Of a stretch of 64,000 nt of DNA, positions 54,497 to 63,821 are shown one piece after another. Location: contig SLBZ01000003.1 of the NCBI GenBank assembly GCA_007126095.1, forward strand, positions 16,345 through 80,344, written 5' to 3'. How positions within the stretch are numbered: position 1 is the first letter of the stretch; each line of letters opens with the position of its first letter. The position numbers were made by a program, and so were the translations under genes. A model generated the notes under the pieces. It searched no databases. It was given only the letters and a program-made list of their open reading frames with translations, and was not told the origin of the DNA. Origin of the DNA: Aquisalimonas sp. (GTDB lineage: Bacteria > Pseudomonadota > Gammaproteobacteria > Nitrococcales > Aquisalimonadaceae).

Positions 54497-55951
54497 GTGC
54501 TTGTGCTGGAGCGCCGCTTTGGTGCGCTGACTCCGGCACAGCAGGCGATGGTGGCCGGCGCCGACCTGGCGACCAAGGCCGTCTGGCTGGAGGTGCTGCC
54601 CACGGCCCGCGGCCTCGATGACCTGTTCGCAGCCCGGGGCTTCGAATCGGGTGAGCTGGCCAGTTCACCCGCAGCACTCTCCGACCTGATCGATGCCTCG
54701 CCCGTGCCCATGGTCATCACCGAAGGTACCGGCGACCTCGAGCGGATCGTGTTCCTCAACCGGGAGTTCCGGGAGCGCATCGGCTACAGCGAGTCGGATA
54801 TTCCGGACGTGCGTTACTGGTGGCCTCTGGCGTACCCCGACCCCGCCTACCGTCAGGCCATCGCCAGTGCCTGGAAGGCCCGCATGGCCCGGGCGGCGCG
54901 GGATCGCGACCGGATCGAGCCCATGGAGGTGCGTATCCGCTGCGGCGATGGCGCCATGCGCGTCTTCCAGGCCCATGCCACCTCCATCGGTTCCTGGAAT
55001 CTGGGGGTATTCGTGGAGATCACGGCGCTGCGCGAAGCCCAGGAGGAACTGGCGCTGAGTAAGGAGTGGCTGGAAGAGGCGCAGCGCATCGCGCGCCTGG
55101 GGCACTGGATTGCGCGTCCGGAGGATAATGATCCGGGACAGGGGGAGCTGTGGTGGTCACGGGTGACCTATGACATCTTCAGTTGTGACCCGGCCGACGG
55201 CGCGCCAACCATTGAGCAGTACCGGGAAATCATCCATCCGCGGGATCGTGAACGGCTGCAGAGGCTGGTCGCGGAGTGCGGGGATGATGGTCAGTACGAG
55301 GTCGAATACCGCGTCGTGCGCGACGGTGGCCAGCCCGTCTGGGTGCGCGAACTGGGCCGGGTGCTGCGTGATGATTCCGGCCGCGTCGAGCGGGTGATCG
55401 GCACCATCCTCGACATCACGCGCCAGCGGGCCCTGCAGCAGGAGCTGGAGTACCGGGCCTCTCATGATGCGCTTACCGGTTTGTACAACCGTGCCAAACT
55501 GCAGCAGTTACTCCGGGAGATGGAACTGGGCTACCGTGATGCCAGGGAGCCGTTTTCGGTGGTGCTGCTGGACGTTGATCACTTCAAGACGGTCAATGAC
55601 CGGTTCGGGCACGCCATCGGCGATGAAGTGCTGCAGGAGCTGAGCTGGCGCATCGCCAGCGTCCTCGAGTCGGAGCAACATGCCGGTCGGTGGGGTGGCG
55701 AGGAGTTCATGGTGCTGCTGCCCCGCACGGACGAACGGGCCGCTGCCGCCGTGGCCGGGCGCATCGCCGATGCCGTGACGCGCCATGAGGTGGCCTGTGC
55801 CGGGTACGTCACCGCCAGCCTTGGTGTGGCGGAGATGCGGCCCGGGCTCTCCGGCGGTGCCCTGGAGAACCAGGCTGACCGAGCCCTCTACGCCGCCAAG
55901 GGCGACGGGAGAAACTGCATCAGGCGCGCATCCGAACTGCCGCCGGGCTGA
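54497..55951 (+). CDS. PAS-PAS-GGDEF diguanylate cyclase
   Basis: A 484-residue signalling protein. After a 60-residue N-terminal segment come two PAS/PAC-like domains (about 65-190 and 195-325), then a GGDEF domain with RASHDALTGLYNR, VVLLDVDHFKTVND and the active-site GGEEF near 400, so it should make c-di-GMP. A standard RxxD inhibitory site is not obvious. It has no membrane segment. The GTG start is uncertain: the same frame stays open back to 54386 and reads acceptably as protein, but no ATG is found there. Confidence 0.85.
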   Translation: MLVLERRFGALTPAQQAMVAGADLATKAVWLEVLPTARGLDDLFAARGFESGELASSPAALSDLIDASPVPMVITEGTGDLERIVFLNREFRERIGYSESDIPDVRYWWPLAYPDPAYRQAIASAWKARMARAARDRDRIEPMEVRIRCGDGAMRVFQAHATSIGSWNLGVFVEITALREAQEELALSKEWLEEAQRIARLGHWIARPEDNDPGQGELWWSRVTYDIFSCDPADGAPTIEQYREIIHPRDRERLQRLVAECGDDGQYEVEYRVVRDGGQPVWVRELGRVLRDDSGRVERVIGTILDITRQRALQQELEYRASHDALTGLYNRAKLQQLLREMELGYRDAREPFSVVLLDVDHFKTVNDRFGHAIGDEVLQELSWRIASVLESEQHAGRWGGEEFMVLLPRTDERAAAAVAGRIADAVTRHEVACAGYVTASLGVAEMRPGLSGGALENQADRALYAAKGDGRNCIRRASELPPG

Positions 55952-55973
55952 CGTGATCACAGGAGGGGGAGCG

Positions 55974-56972
55974 ATGCGTATCCGGTTCTTCAGTGCCCAG
56001 AGGTACGATCGTGAGTTCTTCGAGCGGTCGAACGCCGCCTTCGGCTTCGATCTGGAGTTCTCCGAGTCCTCCCTGGATGCTGACACTGCGCGGCTGGCCA
56101 GCGATGATGATGCCGTTTGCGCCTTCGTCAATGACACCCTGGATGCCGCCTGTCTGCAGGAGCTGCAGCGCCAGGGCGTGCACACCGTGGCCATGCGCTG
56201 CGCCGGGTTCAACAACGTGGATCTGCAGGAGGCCAAGCGGCTTGGGCTGCAGGTGGTGCGGGTGCCGGCCTACTCCCCGGAAGCCGTGGCCGAGCACACC
56301 ATGGCGCTGATTCTCACCCTCAACCGCAACACCCACCGCGCCTACGCCCGTGTGCGGGAGAGCAACTTCAACCTCAACGGGCTGCTCGGTTTCAACCTCC
56401 ACGGCCGCACCGTCGGCTTGATCGGCACCGGTCGCATCGGCGTCGCCACGGCGAAGGTGATGTCCGGGTTCGGCGTGCGCATTCTCGGCTACGACGTCTT
56501 CGAGAATCCGGCGTTCAAGGAACTGGGCGGCGAGTACGTGGACCTGGACACCCTGTACGCTACCGCGCATCTGATCAGCCTGCACTGCCCGCTGACCAAG
56601 GATAATCACCACCTGATCAACGCCGATAGCCTCGCGAAGATGAAAGATGGCGTCATGATCGTCAATACCAGCCGGGGTGGCCTGATCGACACGCGGGCCG
56701 TGGTGACCGCGCTGAAGTCCGGCAAGGTCGGGCATCTGGCGCTGGATGTCTACGAGCAGGAGGGCGACGTGTTCTTCCGCGACCTCTCCGACGAGATCCT
56801 CGCCGATGATGTTCTCTCGCGCCTGCTGACCTTCCCCAACGTGCTGATCACCGGCCACCAGGGGTTTTTCACCGGTGAGGCCATGACGCAGATCGCCGAG
56901 GTGACCCTCAGCAACCTGGACGCCGTGAACCGTGGCGAGGCGTGCGACAACGAGATCACGGCGCAGGTCTAG
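55974..56972 (+). CDS. ldhA: D-lactate dehydrogenase-like 2-hydroxyacid dehydrogenase
   Basis: A 332-residue NAD-dependent enzyme. GLIGTGRIG near 148 binds the cofactor, NTSRGG holds the catalytic arginine, and HQGFFTGEAM near 296 holds the catalytic histidine. The opening (MRIRFFSAQRYDREFFE) and overall pattern match fermentative LdhA, which reduces pyruvate to D-lactate. AGGAGGGGG lies directly before the ATG at 55974, a very strong ribosome binding site. A related 2-hydroxyacid substrate cannot be excluded. Confidence 0.92.
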   Translation: MRIRFFSAQRYDREFFERSNAAFGFDLEFSESSLDADTARLASDDDAVCAFVNDTLDAACLQELQRQGVHTVAMRCAGFNNVDLQEAKRLGLQVVRVPAYSPEAVAEHTMALILTLNRNTHRAYARVRESNFNLNGLLGFNLHGRTVGLIGTGRIGVATAKVMSGFGVRILGYDVFENPAFKELGGEYVDLDTLYATAHLISLHCPLTKDNHHLINADSLAKMKDGVMIVNTSRGGLIDTRAVVTALKSGKVGHLALDVYEQEGDVFFRDLSDEILADDVLSRLLTFPNVLITGHQGFFTGEAMTQIAEVTLSNLDAVNRGEACDNEITAQV

Positions 56973-56978
56973 CGGCTG

Positions 56979-57785
56979 TCAGCTGCCGGCCGTGCCCATG
57001 GCGATGGTCGCCTGCAGCACCCGGCCCACGGGGCCATCGCCGTCGAACAGCGTCGTCTCCACCAGGCCCATGCCGTTGTCCTGCATACGACCGGTGGCTT
57101 CCAGGCCCAGCCACTCGCCCCTGGGCGCGCGATGAAGGTAGAGCGTCACGTCGGCATTGATGCTGCCCTGGTTCTCGCCCAGGTGGAGCTGGCCGACCCC
57201 GTTGCCGAAATCGCACAGGGTGGCGGCGGTCACCAGCGGGTCGGTGGTTTCACCGGCAATCAGCGGCAGGGGCAGTCGCATCCAGACCTGTCCATGGCCG
57301 TTCCCCCGGGTGCCCTTCAGCACCACCGCCTGTGCGGTCGTGTGAAAGCCCACGGGGCTGTAGCGCGTGCCCCAGCCCGCCGCCTCGGCAAGGCTGCGCG
57401 GGTTGTCCTCCTGAGGGGGTGTCAGGCCGGTCGGTGGGAACCGGCCGTGCTCCGGAACCGATGGCGAACCGGTCTCCAGGAACAGCGCCGATGCCCGCGT
57501 GACCTCGTTGCCGTCCGCCAGCAGCCGCCCCTCCAGAATCTGCAGCCGCTTGCCCGGGCGGACCACCTGCGTTTCCACGGTCAGGGGCTGTTTGGGCACC
57601 GGGCGCAGCAGATCCACGGTCAGGCGCGCCAGCCGCAGATCGGGCCGGGCCGCCGCCTCCTGCAGGGTGTGAGCCATCAGCCCGACCACCGGCCCGCCGT
57701 GCAGAAAGTCGGGGTTCCAGGGCCCGCGGCTCTGGTCCGAGGGGATGAACGCCTCGCCGTCACGGCGGAACACGCCTTCGTTCAT
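56979..57785 (-). CDS. Acyl-CoA thioesterase family protein (double hotdog)
   Basis: A 268-residue TesB-like protein: two hotdog halves, the first with HGGPVVGLMAHTLQEAA and LTVDLLRPVP, the second with ADVTLYLHRAPRGEWLGLEA. It most likely hydrolyses acyl-CoA thioesters. It is encoded downstream of the AidB-like gene in the same direction (65-bp gap), so they may be co-transcribed. Substrate chain length unknown. Confidence 0.82.
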   Translation of the reverse strand: MNEGVFRRDGEAFIPSDQSRGPWNPDFLHGGPVVGLMAHTLQEAAARPDLRLARLTVDLLRPVPKQPLTVETQVVRPGKRLQILEGRLLADGNEVTRASALFLETGSPSVPEHGRFPPTGLTPPQEDNPRSLAEAAGWGTRYSPVGFHTTAQAVVLKGTRGNGHGQVWMRLPLPLIAGETTDPLVTAATLCDFGNGVGQLHLGENQGSINADVTLYLHRAPRGEWLGLEATGRMQDNGMGLVETTLFDGDGPVGRVLQATIAMGTAGS

Positions 57786-57850
57786 GAACGGATTCCTTCA
57801 GTGGCTGAAAGCGGATGATGATCGCATGAACGAAGGCGATGGCGACACGA

Positions 57851-59545
57851 TCACGTCCGCAGTGTCGCCCGACGGATGATTGTCCCGGTGTCGGCGTGTT
57901 CGGGCAGTGTGCCAAAGCCGCGCCCCCAGTCGCCGCCCAGCCGGCTGGTGATGAAGGCGTCGGCCACCGCTTCGGGCGCGTGCCGGCGCAGCAGGCTGGC
58001 CTGCAACACGTAGGCCAGCAGCTCCACCGTGCGGCGCGCCTCCCCCGGGTGGTCGGGCAGCCGCCGCAGGCGGTCTTCCAACTCGTCGGCGCGGTCAGAC
58101 AGGATTCGGTCGTCGCCCGTGCCGAGGCGGATTTCCGCCATCGCAGCATCCACGCACTCCGGTTCGCGCTCAATGGCGCGCACCACATCCAGACAGATGA
58201 CGTTGCCCACGCCCTCCCAGATGCCGTTCAGCGGGGCCTCCCGGTACAGCCGCGCCATCAGGTGATTCTCGATGAAGCCGTTACCACCGTGGCATTCCAG
58301 CGCCTCCACCACGAACGCCGGTGCCTGCTTGCAGGCCCAGTACTTGGCCATGGGCGTGGCGATTCGGGACAGCAGGCGTTCGTGTTCGTCATTGTCCTGA
58401 TGATCCAGCGTGCTGGCGAGGCGCATGCTCAGCCACAGAAACGCCTCCGATTCCACCGCCAGGTCGGCGGCGACGTTGGCCATGATTGGCTGCTCGATGA
58501 TCGGCTTGCCAAAGCTGGTGCGGTTGCCGGCGTGGTGCAAAGCCTGGCTCAGCGCCTGGCGCATCAGCCCCGACGAGCCCACGGCGAAGTCGAGCCGGGT
58601 CAGGTGTGCCATCTCGATGCTGTTACGGATGCCGCGGCCTTCCTCGCCCACCATGACCCCGTAAAGATCCTGGAACTCCACCTCGGACGACGCGTTGGAG
58701 CGATTACCACACTTGTCCTTGAGTCGCTGGATGCGGAGGTTGTTGCGGCGGCCGTCCGGGAGCCAGCCCGGCACCAGAAAGCAGGAGACGCCGCCCTCGG
58801 TCTGGGCCAGCGTGAGAAAGAGGTCGCTCATGGGCACGGAGAAAAACCACTTGTGCCCGGTAATCAGGTATTCCGCGCCGGAACCCCGTGCCGCTCCCAG
58901 CGGGCGCGCCGTGGTCTGGGTCTGCCGTAGGTCCGAGCCGCCCTGCTTCTCGGTCATGGCCATGCCCACGGTGATGGCCGACTTCTCCCGCGCATGAATG
59001 GGTCGGGCGTCGTAGCCCGGGCGCATGATCAGCGGCTCCCATTCGGCGGCCAGGGCCGGGTCGTGCCGCAGGGCCGCCACCGAAGCGAAGGTCATGCCCA
59101 TGGGGCAGCAGATGCCGTTCTCGCCCTGGTTCCACAGGTAGCTCAGGGCGGCCCGCGCCACGTGCGCGCCGGGCTGCGGGTGGGTCCACGCCAGGGAGTG
59201 GGTCTCGCAGGAGAAGATCAGCTCCATGAGCTCGTGGTAGGCGGGGTGGAACTCGATGGTGTCGGTCCGGTTACCGAAGCGGTCGTGGGTATGCAGCTCC
59301 GGCTCGTAGCGGTTGGCCGAGCGGGCCAGTTGCTGGACGTGCTCCGACCCCACCAGTGCACCGGCGCGGTCGAGCCGGTCGCGCGCCCAGTTGCCGCCGT
59401 AGGCACGCACCGCCTCCACCAGCGCCTGATCGCCGGTGTAAGCATTGTAGTTCACCAGGTCGCCCGGCTGGTTGAGCACCGCGTGGGTGCGGTGGTCCGG
59501 GATGTCAGGAGCGGCGGACGGGATATCCGTGGGCTGACTGCTCAT
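57851..59545 (-). CDS. AidB-like acyl-CoA dehydrogenase
   Basis: A 564-residue protein of the AidB group. The N-terminal extension (VLNQPGDLVNYNAYTGDQALVEAV) is specific to AidB-like proteins, followed by an acyl-CoA dehydrogenase core with GMAMTEKQGGSDLRQTQT, RLKDKCGNRSNASSEVEF and a C-terminal ECHGGNGFIENHLMARLYREAPLNGIWEG. E. coli AidB binds DNA and FAD and belongs to the alkylation-damage response. Here it may equally serve in acyl-CoA catabolism. ATG 59545 is chosen over an in-frame upstream start. Confidence 0.88.
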   Translation of the reverse strand: MSSQPTDIPSAAPDIPDHRTHAVLNQPGDLVNYNAYTGDQALVEAVRAYGGNWARDRLDRAGALVGSEHVQQLARSANRYEPELHTHDRFGNRTDTIEFHPAYHELMELIFSCETHSLAWTHPQPGAHVARAALSYLWNQGENGICCPMGMTFASVAALRHDPALAAEWEPLIMRPGYDARPIHAREKSAITVGMAMTEKQGGSDLRQTQTTARPLGAARGSGAEYLITGHKWFFSVPMSDLFLTLAQTEGGVSCFLVPGWLPDGRRNNLRIQRLKDKCGNRSNASSEVEFQDLYGVMVGEEGRGIRNSIEMAHLTRLDFAVGSSGLMRQALSQALHHAGNRTSFGKPIIEQPIMANVAADLAVESEAFLWLSMRLASTLDHQDNDEHERLLSRIATPMAKYWACKQAPAFVVEALECHGGNGFIENHLMARLYREAPLNGIWEGVGNVICLDVVRAIEREPECVDAAMAEIRLGTGDDRILSDRADELEDRLRRLPDHPGEARRTVELLAYVLQASLLRRHAPEAVADAFITSRLGGDWGRGFGTLPEHADTGTIIRRATLRT

Positions 59546-59602
59546 GTGGCCACCTCGCAATGCGCTGCCGTGCGCTCGAATCGTGCATCGCCTATTCTCG
59601 TA

Positions 59603-59618
59603 ACACTGTTTTCAGTGT
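59603..59618. promoter_or_regulatory. Palindrome in the AidB/TonB-receptor divergent region
   Basis: ACACTG-TTTT-CAGTGT is a perfect 16-bp palindrome between two divergent genes. It could be a regulator binding site. It does not resemble a Fur box. Confidence 0.35.
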
Positions 59619-59701
59619 AGCCCGGGAAAACTTCCCATGTCACACCGGGCGGCCAGCGCCAATACTCGGAAGCAGAACAACGACAAATCGGGAGGGTGAC
59701 C

Positions 59702-61828
59702 ATGACCGCCACCACGCGAATGGCTTGTCTGTGCGCACGGGGTGCCAGCCTGCTGCTGGCGAGCACGTTCACCGTCGCCGCGGATTCCGGGAGTGATGTG
59801 CCCCAGCGTCTGCAGGCGCTGGAAGTCCACGCGTTGCTGCTGGACGACATCACGGAAACGCCGGGAGCGGCCGCGGTCCTGAGCGATCACGACATCGAGG
59901 CGTATCGCCCGCAGACCCTCCACGACGCGCTGGACTTCGTCTCGGGTGTGCGCACCATCGACGACGACGCCCTGGGCCGCCGGTCCGGCATCGGGATTCG
60001 TGGGGCGCCGCCCCGGCGCTCGCGCAAGACCCTGCTGCTGGAGGATGGAACGCCGATTAGTGCCAGCAACTACCTGGATTCCGGTGCCCATTACACGCCG
60101 CCGGTGCAGCGGCTGGAGCGCATCGAGGTCCTCAAGGGTGCGGGCCAGATCGTGCACGGGCCGCTGAACAACCACGGCATCGTCAACTTCCGCAACAAGC
60201 AGCCCACGCCGATCCCTGAAACCACGGTCGAACTGGCAGGAGGCAACCGCAACACCTTTCAGCGCCATCTCATGCACCGGCGCACTGACGGCGATGTCGG
60301 CACGGTATTCGCGTACACGGGCAAGAACGCCGACGGTGTCTTCGACGTCGAAGAGCACCAGTACGACGACTTCTTCGGCAGTGTCCGCTGGGACGTGAAC
60401 GACCGCCACGACCTGGGCGCGTCGGTGACCCATTTCAGGGAGCGCTCGGACGGCTACGACGAGAACAACCTCAGCCCGGAGCAGTTCGACGAGAATCCGC
60501 GCGGCAAGCGCCGCCTCAACGAGGGCCGCGAAGACAACAACATCTCGGTGGATTACTGGAAGGTGGACCTGGGCCACGACTTCCAGGCAACGGAGCGTCT
60601 GAGTTTTTCCAGCAAGGCGTTCTACACCAATGTCGATCGCCCCCGCTTCCGGACCAGCGGCGAGCCGCTGGACGACGGTGGCTTCATGCAGGGCCGTGAC
60701 CGCCGTTACGAGACGTTCGGCCTCGAGACCCGTGCCGCGCTAGCCGGCGTGCAGACCGGTGCCGTGGCGCACACCTTCGAGGGAGGGCTGCGGTTCGAGC
60801 GGCATGATTTCGATGATCGCCGGCCGGTGGGGCTCGAGGGCGAGAAACTGGACGCCGGCAACCGCGGGCGTCTGCGCGCCGTCGAAGGCGAGGACGGCTA
60901 CCCGGCGGACGGACGCCTGATCACGTACAAGGCCGAGGCCTACTCCGGTTTTGTGCAGGACCGCATGCGCGCGGGCGACTGGACCATTACTCCGGGCCTG
61001 CGAGTGGAGACCTACCGACAGGAAGCGCACACCCGGTTCCGACCCGGACACGAGGACGAAGGCGCCCGGGAGAGTGAGTGGAACACCCTGTATCTCCCCG
61101 GTATCAGTGCTCTCTACCAGGGTTTCGATGCCACGGAAGTCTACGCCGGTGTCCACCGCGGTTACGCGCCGGCACCGGCGCGCTCCGAGGACTTCCCGTT
61201 GACTCCCGAGACGGGCATCAATGCGCAGCTCGGGATGCGTGGCGACGTGTTCGGCGGGGTGAGTTATGACGTTGCCGCCTTTTACAATCGCATCAGCGAC
61301 ACCCTGATCCGCGATGACGTGGACGCGTTCGGTGACGCACTGTTCGTCAATTCGGCGGACTCGAACGTTTACGGTGTCGACGTGCAGGGGCGTGTCGATT
61401 CCGCGGCGTATATCCCGTCCCCCTACAACGTGTTCGCGGAGCTTGCCTGGAACTACACTGAGGCGGAGTTCCGTACCGGCCCCCTGGATGGCAACCGCGT
61501 CCCGGAGATTCCCCGCCACGCCGGCAGTTTCACCCTTGGCGTGGACCACCTCAGTGGCTGGGAGCTGAGCGCCACGGCCAGCCATTTCGGCGCGTTCTAC
61601 TCCGACATCGAAAACACCCGCACCATCGACGCGGACTCGGGGCGGGTGCCGAGCCGCACGCTTCTGTCCGCTCGCGCCAGCTACCGCACCGCGCTGCAGG
61701 GCGTGGACACAACGCTCTGGGTTCAGGGACGCAACCTCACTGACAAGCTCTACATCAGCGATGTTCAGGACGGGCTGCGGCCCGGCGTCGGGCGCACGGT
61801 GATGGTAGGTGTCACCGCCCGTTTCTGA
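59702..61828 (+). CDS. TonB-dependent outer-membrane receptor, FecA-like
   Basis: A 708-residue receptor. A signal peptide (about 1-26) is followed at once by the plug domain (DALDFVSGVRTIDDD, SGIGIRGAPPRRSRKTLLLEDGTPIS in part, VEVLKGAG-type motif IEVLKGAGQIVHGP) and a beta barrel ending in MVGVTARF. The plug is closest to that of FecA, so a ferric siderophore or ferric citrate is likely. The N-terminal signalling domain of FecA is absent, so no FecIR-type control is expected. GGAGGG precedes the ATG. Its 3' end overlaps the convergent histidine kinase gene by 64 bp. Confidence 0.87.
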   Translation: MTATTRMACLCARGASLLLASTFTVAADSGSDVPQRLQALEVHALLLDDITETPGAAAVLSDHDIEAYRPQTLHDALDFVSGVRTIDDDALGRRSGIGIRGAPPRRSRKTLLLEDGTPISASNYLDSGAHYTPPVQRLERIEVLKGAGQIVHGPLNNHGIVNFRNKQPTPIPETTVELAGGNRNTFQRHLMHRRTDGDVGTVFAYTGKNADGVFDVEEHQYDDFFGSVRWDVNDRHDLGASVTHFRERSDGYDENNLSPEQFDENPRGKRRLNEGREDNNISVDYWKVDLGHDFQATERLSFSSKAFYTNVDRPRFRTSGEPLDDGGFMQGRDRRYETFGLETRAALAGVQTGAVAHTFEGGLRFERHDFDDRRPVGLEGEKLDAGNRGRLRAVEGEDGYPADGRLITYKAEAYSGFVQDRMRAGDWTITPGLRVETYRQEAHTRFRPGHEDEGARESEWNTLYLPGISALYQGFDATEVYAGVHRGYAPAPARSEDFPLTPETGINAQLGMRGDVFGGVSYDVAAFYNRISDTLIRDDVDAFGDALFVNSADSNVYGVDVQGRVDSAAYIPSPYNVFAELAWNYTEAEFRTGPLDGNRVPEIPRHAGSFTLGVDHLSGWELSATASHFGAFYSDIENTRTIDADSGRVPSRTLLSARASYRTALQGVDTTLWVQGRNLTDKLYISDVQDGLRPGVGRTVMVGVTARF

Positions 61829-63171
61829 CAGTCGGGCACCGCGGCGGGGACGCAGGCGCCGGGGAACCTGAAGACCAGCACGGTGCCGGCGCCGGGGCGG
61901 CTGTGTACGCGCATGCGCCCGCCCAGGCTGCGCACGCGTTCGCGCATCCCGGCCAGGCCGAGTCCGCCCGTGGGCGTCGTCGCGTCAAAACCACGACCGT
62001 TATCGGCGATGCCCAGTTGCAATGTCCCGGCGCACTCGCGCAGCCGAACCCGCGCCCGCTCCGCGCCCCCATGGCGTTTGGCGTTGCTCAGGGCCTCCTG
62101 CACCAGCCGGTAGAGATGGATGTCCCGCGCCGTATCCTCGGTGGCGTGCGGGGGCAGGGCCGCTATGTCGAGGCGGACCTGCAGATGCCGGCCCTGCCAG
62201 TCCTCGGCCAGAGATCGGAGTGCGGGGCCGAGACCGAGGGTGTCCAGATCGGCCGGATGCAGGCGGCGCATGAGGTTACGCGCCAGTCCGTGGATGTGAT
62301 GGGCGGTGCTGCGGATTGCCTCGGCCCCGTCCCGGATGCGTGCCGGCAGTGGTGCGCGGTCATCCCGGATGGCGACCGCCTCGGCCTGCAGCGCGCTGGT
62401 GCATTGCCCCATCTCGTCGTGGAGTTCCCGGGCCAGGTGCCGCCGTTCGTGCTCCTGGGCGTCCATCAGCGCGCGGTTGAGCAGGCGGTTCCGTTCCCGG
62501 GTGCGGGCCAGTGCCGCAGCCAGGGCGTTGAACTGGTCGGCCAGGCGGTCCAGCTCCCGTGTGCCGGTCGTGGCCAGCCGACGGGTGTAATCGCCACGTT
62601 CCAGGGCGCCGAGGCCGCCACTGAGCTGCTGCAGCGGAGCAAGCGTACGCCGCAGCAACCACTGAATGAGAACGGCGGCCACAGCACCGAATCCCACCAG
62701 CAGCGCCAGCAGGCCGCGCGCCCCCTGCCACGCCTCGGCGATCTCGTCGCCGGGCTCCGCCCGGATCAGCAGCGCCGTTCCGGCGCCGTCGTTGAGCGTA
62801 ATCGTGCGTGTATGGGCGGCGGCCTCGAATCCCACCAGCCACGCGAACCAGGCCGGAGCCGTGGCACCCCGGTCTGGCGCGGCCGCTGTCAGTGGCCGGT
62901 GCGCGTCTTCACGGACCTTTTCAAGTCGCACATGCCGCTGCGGTGTGACGGTCTCGAGCCGGTCCACCAAGTCGTCGGTGCCGCTGGCCGGGGCGTTCCC
63001 GTTGGTGTCCGCCACGGCGCTGCGGACCAGTGCCGTGGTCAGGTCCACCGCCGAGGTCAGTTCAGCGTGAACGGCCGTGCGGGCGTGGTGGATGACCAGC
63101 GTGAGTCCGGCGACGAGAAACCCGAGGGTGAGCACGGCGAACAGTAGTTGCAGCCGCGTGACCAGCGTCAT
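61765..63171 (-). CDS. NarX/UhpB-type sensor histidine kinase
   Basis: A 468-residue membrane kinase. Membrane helices lie at about 10-30 and 150-172, enclosing a periplasmic sensor region of about 120 residues. A HAMP domain follows (173-225), then the dimerisation helix with the phospho-acceptor in RELHDEMGQ (His251) and a HATPase_c domain with EALSNAKRHG and DNGRGFD. The last 30 or so residues extend past the usual end and are encoded antisense to the TonB receptor. The cognate regulator gene ends two bases before its start. The signal is unknown. Confidence 0.9.
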   Translation of the reverse strand: MTLVTRLQLLFAVLTLGFLVAGLTLVIHHARTAVHAELTSAVDLTTALVRSAVADTNGNAPASGTDDLVDRLETVTPQRHVRLEKVREDAHRPLTAAAPDRGATAPAWFAWLVGFEAAAHTRTITLNDGAGTALLIRAEPGDEIAEAWQGARGLLALLVGFGAVAAVLIQWLLRRTLAPLQQLSGGLGALERGDYTRRLATTGTRELDRLADQFNALAAALARTRERNRLLNRALMDAQEHERRHLARELHDEMGQCTSALQAEAVAIRDDRAPLPARIRDGAEAIRSTAHHIHGLARNLMRRLHPADLDTLGLGPALRSLAEDWQGRHLQVRLDIAALPPHATEDTARDIHLYRLVQEALSNAKRHGGAERARVRLRECAGTLQLGIADNGRGFDATTPTGGLGLAGMRERVRSLGGRMRVHSRPGAGTVLVFRFPGACVPAAVPDCQKRAVTPTITVRPTPGRSPS

Positions 63172-63173
63172 CG

Positions 63174-63821
63174 TCAGACCTCCATGACGCCGGCCCGGAT
63201 TGCCAGCCGGGCGAGATCCGCCGGCCCGGACACCGCCAGCTTCCGGCGAATCCGGGTGCTGCAGTTCGCCGCGGTCTTGTAGCTGATGGACAGCGTCTCG
63301 GCGATCTGCGACACGCGCTTGCCGGCGGCAAGCATCCGGAAGATCTCGAACTCCCGGGGAGACAGCACCGCCAGGCCGGAGGGCGCGTTGTCCCCGCCAA
63401 TGCCTGGCGGCAGATCCGGGCCCAGGAACCGGCGCCCTTCCATCGCCCGACTCACGGCGGTGGTCAGCGTCTCCGGTGCGCTGGCCTTGGTCACATAACC
63501 GGTTGCCCCCGCGCTTAGCGCCTGCTCAACGAAGGCCCGCTGGTCGTGCATGCTCATGACCAGAACCCGTTGATCCGGATGGCGGGCGCGGAGGCGGCGC
63601 AGTGTCTCCAGGCCGCTCAGCCCGGGCAGGGCCAGGTCCAGCACCACCAGCGAGAACGCCCGTTCGGCGCAGCGCACGCAGGCCGCTTCGCCGCTCTCCG
63701 CCTCCTCCACCTGCCATTGGCCGCCGGACTGCTCCAGCAGCCGACGATAGCCGGCACGTACCACGGCGTGGTCGTCCACCAAAAGCAGGCTGCGGGCATG
63801 ATCGGGTACCAGTGACGGCAC
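63174..63821 (-). CDS. LuxR-type (NarL family) response regulator
   Basis: A 215-residue regulator. The receiver domain has the acidic pair in LLVDDH, the phosphorylation site in VVLDLALPG (Asp62) and the conserved lysine in GYVTKAS (Lys112). The C-terminal helix-turn-helix is LSPREFEIFRMLAAGKRVSQIAETLS and the following recognition helix. It partners the kinase encoded next to it. The GTG at 63821 is chosen because it gives the usual short lead before the receiver; a GTG at 63881 would add 20 residues. Beyond that, 63882-64000 shows no gene that I can support. Confidence 0.87.
   Translation of the reverse strand: MPSLVPDHARSLLLVDDHAVVRAGYRRLLEQSGGQWQVEEAESGEAACVRCAERAFSLVVLDLALPGLSGLETLRRLRARHPDQRVLVMSMHDQRAFVEQALSAGATGYVTKASAPETLTTAVSRAMEGRRFLGPDLPPGIGGDNAPSGLAVLSPREFEIFRMLAAGKRVSQIAETLSISYKTAANCSTRIRRKLAVSGPADLARLAIRAGVMEV

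Noticed and set aside
59546-59701. Fur box before the FecA-like receptor
   Set aside because: No match to GATAATGATAATCATTATC or its hexamer repeats; only an unrelated ACACTG palindrome was found.
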